A program made the translations under genes and the position numbers. Positions 6,020-9,450 of a stretch of DNA of 9,450 nt are shown here, in pieces (position 1 is the stretch's first letter; each line of letters begins with the position of its first letter). The notes beneath the pieces are model-generated. The model saw nothing but the letters and a program-made list of their open reading frames with translations, did no database searches and had not been told where the DNA came from. This DNA is from Oscillospiraceae bacterium (GTDB lineage Bacteria; Bacillota; Clostridia; Oscillospirales; Ruminococcaceae). The stretch is from positions 1 through 9,450 of the forward strand of contig JAEDGE010000074.1 of assembly GCA_016297675.1 (NCBI GenBank), in the 5' to 3' direction.

Positions 6020-6535
6020 AGCAAACAAGAGCTGCAGATCAATGAAGAAATCCGGGATAAAGAAATCCTGGTCATTGATCAGAACGGGACAAAGCTTGGA
6101 ACCATGTCCGCAAGAGACGCACAGAAACTTGCATATGAACAGGATCTCGATTTAGTGAAGATCGCACCGCAGGCAACCCCGCCGGTCTGCCGCATTATGG
6201 ACTATGGAAAGTATTGCTTTGAACAGCAGAAGCGGGAGAAGGAAGCAAGAAAAAATCAGAAAGTGGTTTCCATTAAGGAAATCCGGATGTTTTCTGCAAT
6301 TGATACCCATGACTTTGAAACAAAAGTGAATCAGGCAAAAAAGTTTCTGGAAGGCGGCGATAAGCTGAAGGTTTCCGTTCGGTTCCGTAAGCGTGCAATT
6401 GCCCATCCGCAGCTCGGAGAAGAACTGCTCAACCGTTTCAAAGAAGCGTGTGCAGCAGTTGGTACCGTTGAAAAGCCTGCAAAAATGGAAGGCCGCAGCA
6501 TGGTCATGTTCATTTCACCGAAGGCATCCAAGTAA
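6017..6535 (+). CDS. infC: Translation initiation factor IF-3
   Basis: IF3 binds the 30S subunit, prevents premature 50S joining and checks initiator tRNA and start codon. The 172-residue product has the usual length and both domains. The N-domain (about 7-72) includes INEEIRDKEILVID and ATPPVCRIMDYGKY. A basic linker (about 73-85) follows. The C-domain (about 86-168) includes VVSIKEIRMF and KVSVRFRKRAIAHPQLGEELL. The start is taken as ATC at 6017, read as fMet, which gives the family N-terminus SKQELQINEE. A longer reading from TTG at 5987 would add ten residues encoded across the Shine-Dalgarno and is unlikely. The AUC start implies feedback control at translation, on top of leader attenuation by L20. 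Confidence 0.96.
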   Translation: MSKQELQINEEIRDKEILVIDQNGTKLGTMSARDAQKLAYEQDLDLVKIAPQATPPVCRIMDYGKYCFEQQKREKEARKNQKVVSIKEIRMFSAIDTHDFETKVNQAKKFLEGGDKLKVSVRFRKRAIAHPQLGEELLNRFKEACAAVGTVEKPAKMEGRSMVMFISPKASK

Positions 6536-6550
6536 GAGGAGGAACTCGCA

Positions 6551-6754
6551 ATGGCAAAGATTAAGACAAAAACACATTCCGGTGCAAAGAAGCGGTTCAA
6601 GATGACTGCAAACGGAAAGGTAAAGTATCAGAAGACCAATAAAAGACACAGACTGACGCAGAAGGCTACCAAGCGGAAGAGAATCGCTCGTACCGTCGGC
6701 ATTGCAGATGCAACCAATGCACCGGCAGTAAAGAAGCTTCTGCCGTATCTCTAA
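6551..6754 (+). CDS. rpmI: 50S ribosomal protein L35
   Basis: L35 is a small, very basic protein of the large ribosomal subunit that binds 23S rRNA. The 67-residue product begins MAKIKTKTHSGAKKRFK and contains the family pattern HRLTQKATKRKR, ending in VKKLLPYL. Length and composition are normal. Its Shine-Dalgarno AGAGGAGG (6535-6542) begins on the last base of the infC stop codon and lies 8 nt before the ATG. The gene sits in the conserved order infC-rpmI-rplT and shares the leader-controlled transcript. Confidence 0.97.
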   Translation: MAKIKTKTHSGAKKRFKMTANGKVKYQKTNKRHRLTQKATKRKRIARTVGIADATNAPAVKKLLPYL

Positions 6755-6825
6755 GATACAATCCGCAGAATCGGACGGAGCAAACAGGAAGTTTAGAAAC
6801 ACATAGATATCGGAGGTAGAAGCAA

Positions 6826-7179
6826 ATGGCACGTGTAAAAGGTGCGATGATGACACGCAAGAGAAGAAATAAGACCCTGAAGCTCGCAAAGGGTTACTTT
6901 GGTGCAAAGAGCAAGCACTTCAAAATGGCAAAACAGGCTGTGATGAAGTCCGGCAACTATGCATATGTTGGCAGAAAGCAGAAGAAGAGAGAATTCCGGC
7001 AGCTTTGGATCACCAGAATTTCTGCTGCCTGCAAGCTGAACGGCATCAACTATTCTACATTTATGAATGGCTGCAAGAAGGCTGGCATTACCCTGAATCG
7101 GAAGATGCTTTCTGAGATTGCAATCACCGATGCAGCAGGTTTCGCTGCTATTGTAGAAAAGGCAAAGGCTGCACTTTAA
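6826..7179 (+). CDS. rplT: 50S ribosomal protein L20
   Basis: L20 binds 23S rRNA early in large-subunit assembly and, in Firmicutes, represses its own operon by binding the leader RNA. The 117-residue product has the normal length and the signatures MARVKGAMMTRKRRNKTLKLAKGYFG in its first 26 residues, the basic helix region GRKQKKREFRQLWITRI (49-65), LNGINYSTFMNGCKKAGI (72-89) and LNRKMLSEIAI (90-100). GGAGG at 6812-6816 lies 9 nt before the ATG. The 71-nt gap after rpmI shows only weak short pairings and no promoter. It is the last gene before the operon terminator and the expected effector of the upstream attenuator. Confidence 0.97.
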   Translation: MARVKGAMMTRKRRNKTLKLAKGYFGAKSKHFKMAKQAVMKSGNYAYVGRKQKKREFRQLWITRISAACKLNGINYSTFMNGCKKAGITLNRKMLSEIAITDAAGFAAIVEKAKAAL

Positions 7180-7191
7180 TTGCAAGCTGCG

Positions 7192-7230
7192 AACACGCTC
7201 CGGTTTTTAGAAAAACGGGGCGTGTTTTGT
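7192..7230 (+). terminator. Intrinsic terminator after rplT
   Basis: The arm AACACGCTCCGGTTTTT (7192-7208) pairs with AAAAACGGGGCGTGTT (7211-7226), with one G-U pair and one bulged base. A T-rich tail follows. It starts 12 nt after the rplT stop and closes the operon. No convincing promoter was found between it and the next gene, so some read-through is possible. Confidence 0.85.
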
Positions 7231-7297
7231 TATATATAGTGAAATTTCTGTTGAATCATGCAATTTTCGGCGGAAATTTGGACAGGAGGCACACGGA

Positions 7298-8098
7298 ATG
7301 GAGTTCCGCATGACTGCAATTACTGCAAAAGATAACCCTGCCATTCGACTTTATCGGAAATTGGTTCGTTCCCGAAAAACCAGAGTACAGATGCAGCAGT
7401 TTGTATTAGAAGGCTATCGGCTGGTTTCGGATGCCGTGCATTTTTCCAGAAAACTGACTCATCTCTTTGTGACAGAAGCGGCGTGGGAGCGGTATCAGGA
7501 GAGCTTTGCCGCTTTGGCGGCTGATTGGAAAGAAACAAAGCTGCTGCTGATTTCGGAGGAACTTGCCACGGAACTGGCAGAAACAGAACATCCACAGGGT
7601 GTGTTTGCGATTTGTACGATGCCGTCTGATACTTTTTCTATTTTGCCCAACGCCACTTATCTGGTACTTTATCAGCTGCAAGACCCCGGTAATATGGGAA
7701 TGCTGCTGCGAACTGCAGCGGCAATGGGAATTGATGGTGTTATCTGTTGTCAATCCTGTGATTTTTACAGTCCAAAGGTCGTGCGTGCCACCATGGGAGC
7801 CTTGTTTCATGTTCGGGTCATGCAAATGCCAAGTGCGGAAGCCGTTTTAGAGAAACTGCGTGCCGCTGCGGTTGTTTCCTGTGCTTCTGTTGTGCAGGGA
7901 GAGGCAGAACAAGTCGGACTTTGTGAATTGGGCAGTGGCTGTGCCGTTTGGATTGGCAATGAGGGAAATGGACTGCCTGCGGAAGTGGTGCAGCAGTGTG
8001 AGAGACGGATTACCATTCCGATGAAGGGCGATATGGAATCCTTGAATGCTGCCATGGCAGCAGGCATTATGATGTGGGAAATGACCAAGCCGAGATGA
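7298..8098 (+). CDS. SpoU/TrmH-family RNA 2'-O-ribose methyltransferase
   Basis: Enzymes of this SPOUT family use S-adenosylmethionine to methylate the 2'-OH of a ribose in rRNA or tRNA. The 266-residue product has an N-terminal substrate-binding region (about 8-105, with NPAIRLYRKL and FVLEGYRLVSDA) and a C-terminal knotted catalytic domain. Motif 1 is QDPGNMGMLLRTAAAMG (128-144), with the conserved Asn132 and Arg138. Motif 2 is IGNEGNGL (219-226), and motif 3 is IPMKGDMESLNAAMAAG (240-256). AGGAGG (7284-7289) is 8 nt before the ATG at 7298; a second ATG at 7310 is possible but spaced too far. The class resembles RlmB/TsnR-like rRNA enzymes often found near infC-rplT or pheST in Clostridia. 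The exact target nucleotide cannot be told. Confidence 0.93.
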   Translation: MEFRMTAITAKDNPAIRLYRKLVRSRKTRVQMQQFVLEGYRLVSDAVHFSRKLTHLFVTEAAWERYQESFAALAADWKETKLLLISEELATELAETEHPQGVFAICTMPSDTFSILPNATYLVLYQLQDPGNMGMLLRTAAAMGIDGVICCQSCDFYSPKVVRATMGALFHVRVMQMPSAEAVLEKLRAAAVVSCASVVQGEAEQVGLCELGSGCAVWIGNEGNGLPAEVVQQCERRITIPMKGDMESLNAAMAAGIMMWEMTKPR

Positions 8099-8111
8099 GG
8101 TGAAGCATTTG
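8096..8111 (+). promoter_or_regulatory. dprA ribosome binding site overlapping the upstream stop; TTG start
   Basis: The sequence TGAGGTGA (8096-8103) carries the methyltransferase stop codon and a Shine-Dalgarno whose GAGG (8097-8100) is 8 nt before TTG at 8109. spoIIR has the same arrangement (GATGAGGTGA, five bases, then ATG). The in-frame GTG at 8100 lies inside the Shine-Dalgarno and has no good site of its own, so TTG is preferred. The overlap implies translational coupling. Confidence 0.65.
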
Positions 8112-9362
8112 GAAACCATATATTATTGGATTTGGCTGCTGTTGGTATTTGGGGCTGGAAATCGAAAAATCTGGAAGATATTAGAACACTATGAAACACC
8201 GCAAACCGCCTATACGGCATTACAAACCGAAAAACTACCATTTCTGAAAGAACGGGACGTTCGCAGTATCAAGACTGTCACAATGGAACAGGTGGAGAAA
8301 ATCATACAAAACTGCAAAGAAAAACAAATTGCAATGGTTTGCTTTGATGATGAAAACTATCCGGAACAACTGCGGCAGATTTATAATCCGCCAATTGTAC
8401 TATTTTATCAGGGACAGCTTTCTCTGCTGACAGATTATCCCTGCCTGACGGTGGTCGGCACTCGAAATCCCAGTGACTACAGCATTCAGACGGCTGATTT
8501 GTTGTGCCGTTGCCTTGCCAAAAGTGGAATGCTGCTGGTCAGTGGGTTTGCAGTCGGCTTGGATTCTGTGGCACATCGGGCAGCCCTGCTTTCCGGCGGA
8601 AAAACAGTTGCCGTGATGGGCTGCGGATTGGATGTTCCCTATCCGAAGGTAAATGCGTCTGCGAAGAAGTACATCATTCGGAATGGTCTGATGTTGTCAG
8701 AGTTTTTGCCGGGTACAGAACCGGCAAGACAGAATTTTCCGATGCGAAATCGGATATTGGCAGGTGTCAGCAGTGGCACACTGGTCATCCAAGCCCCTGT
8801 TGGAAGCGGTGCCTTGATTACCGCAGAACAGGCGATGGAGCAGGGAAAACCAGTTTTTTGTCTGCCACCTGCGGACATATTTGACAACCAGTATGCAGGT
8901 GTGGTAAAATACCTGCGGGAGGGTGCGATTCCGGTTTTTGCACCGGAGGACATTCTCAGAGAATACCATGACAGCTGTGAACAAAGATTACAGGAAATTT
9001 CTCTGGATATGATTTTAAAGCAGCAGTCCGCCGAGAAACCTGCACAGTCAGAGCATACTGCTGCTGCGTCATCGAGAAATACAACGGATGCAGTAGGTGA
9101 GAATGCGGCATCAAGGAAATCATCTGTGAAAGAAGTTGCAGTGGAACCGGTCAAACCGGCAGCAGATGTCGCTGTACTGGAAACACTGGAGGGACTGACA
9201 AAGCAGATTATGGCACTGCTGCTGGAGCAATCTCCGCTTCAGATTGACCAGATTGTGCAGACGGTACAGGCGGATGCGGAAGAAGTAGCAGCCTGTTTGA
9301 CAGAGTTGGCGATTGCACAACTGGTTCAGAGAATGCCGGGACAGTATTATAGTGTGTTGTGA
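8109..9362 (+). CDS. dprA: DNA-processing protein DprA (Smf)
   Basis: DprA binds incoming single-stranded DNA during natural transformation and loads RecA. It is also widespread in bacteria not known to be competent. The 417-residue product has an N-terminal helical region (about 1-70) and a Rossmann-fold core (about 75-280). Core signatures are VVGTRNPSDYS (115-125), SGFAVGLDSVAHRAALLSGG (145-164), GCGLDVPYPKVN (171-182), NFPMRNRILAG (209-219) and GSGALITAEQAMEQGK (232-247). A low-complexity Ala/Ser/Glu linker of about 60 residues (297-355) leads to a C-terminal winged-helix domain (about 363-415). The usual VPG after the core is LPP here (252-254), followed by ADIFDNQ. Start chosen at TTG 8109; GTG at 8100 would add three residues. 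It is coupled to the methyltransferase gene. Confidence 0.93.
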   Translation: METIYYWIWLLLVFGAGNRKIWKILEHYETPQTAYTALQTEKLPFLKERDVRSIKTVTMEQVEKIIQNCKEKQIAMVCFDDENYPEQLRQIYNPPIVLFYQGQLSLLTDYPCLTVVGTRNPSDYSIQTADLLCRCLAKSGMLLVSGFAVGLDSVAHRAALLSGGKTVAVMGCGLDVPYPKVNASAKKYIIRNGLMLSEFLPGTEPARQNFPMRNRILAGVSSGTLVIQAPVGSGALITAEQAMEQGKPVFCLPPADIFDNQYAGVVKYLREGAIPVFAPEDILREYHDSCEQRLQEISLDMILKQQSAEKPAQSEHTAAASSRNTTDAVGENAASRKSSVKEVAVEPVKPAADVAVLETLEGLTKQIMALLLEQSPLQIDQIVQTVQADAEEVAACLTELAIAQLVQRMPGQYYSVL

Positions 9363-9376
9363 TATTACAATACACT
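9351..9376 (+). other. Hairpin across the dprA stop codon
   Basis: AGTGTGTTGT (9351-9360) pairs with ACAATACACT (9367-9376) over 10 bp including one G-U, with a 6-nt loop that contains the end of the TGA stop. No T-run follows, so it is not a classical intrinsic terminator. It may protect the 3' end or act together with the repeat element downstream. Confidence 0.5.
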
Positions 9377-9434
9377 GTCCTCTGTGGAATAGATGGGGCA
9401 CGGAAATCAATTTTTAAATGATGGTATCAATTTT

Positions 9435-9450
9435 ACGCCGCAGGCGACTG
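9435..9450 (+). repeat. Second copy (truncated by window) of the dispersed repeat core
   Basis: The last 16 bases, ACGCCGCAGGCGACTG, are identical to 5671-5686 and in the same orientation. The window ends before the hairpin would close. The preceding 9363-9434 shows no gene and no similarity to the flank of the first copy, apart from a 9-bp direct repeat ATCAATTTT (9406-9414, 9426-9434). Confidence 0.65.

Noticed and set aside
7231..7290. Promoter for the methyltransferase gene (TATATA/TATAGT near 7231-7240)
   Set aside because: No -35 box at suitable spacing; the A/T-rich stretch overlaps the rplT terminator tail.

Overview
The window looks like chromosomal DNA of a moderately AT-rich, low-GC Gram-positive anaerobe of class Clostridia, probably a Ruminococcus-like Oscillospiraceae. 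The grounds are strong GGAGG ribosome binding sites, a spoIIR sporulation gene, the infC-rpmI-rplT operon with a Firmicutes-type attenuated leader, and BspA-like leucine-rich repeats. The genus is an inference. All genes lie on the + strand; no minus-strand gene, tRNA, rRNA, CRISPR array or insertion sequence is supported.

Region 1 (2-4996) is an apparent three-gene operon ending in an intrinsic terminator. Gene 1 is open from the left edge of the window. It encodes a disordered, repeat-bearing, lysine-rich N-terminus followed by an eight-helix membrane protein. That part follows the layout of a P1B-type heavy-metal ATPase, but every catalytic motif I can align is destroyed (pseudo-ATPase). 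Gene 2 is a LytR-CpsA-Psr (LCP) envelope glycopolymer ligase with a ten-copy, 12-residue Asn/Gln/Pro/Tyr repeat on its cytoplasmic side. Gene 3 is a small leucine-rich-repeat protein with no signal peptide and a C-terminal four-cysteine zinc-ribbon-like knuckle. The gaps are 16 and 14 nt. This cluster is the most novel part of the window.

Region 2 (5053-5757) holds spoIIR, the secreted forespore-to-mother-cell signal for sigma-E activation. A run of three stem-loops follows it. The first contains a 16-bp sequence that recurs at the right edge of the window, which suggests a dispersed repeat family.

Region 3 (5793-7230) is the infC-rpmI-rplT operon. It has a perfect-consensus sigma-A promoter, a leader of about 190 nt with an L20-leader-like terminator/antiterminator arrangement, a non-canonical AUC start codon for infC, and a terminator after rplT.

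Region 4 (7298-9450) holds a SpoU/TrmH-family RNA 2'-O-ribose methyltransferase translationally coupled to dprA. DprA appears to start at a TTG. A hairpin overlaps its stop codon, and the second copy of the repeat core runs off the window edge.
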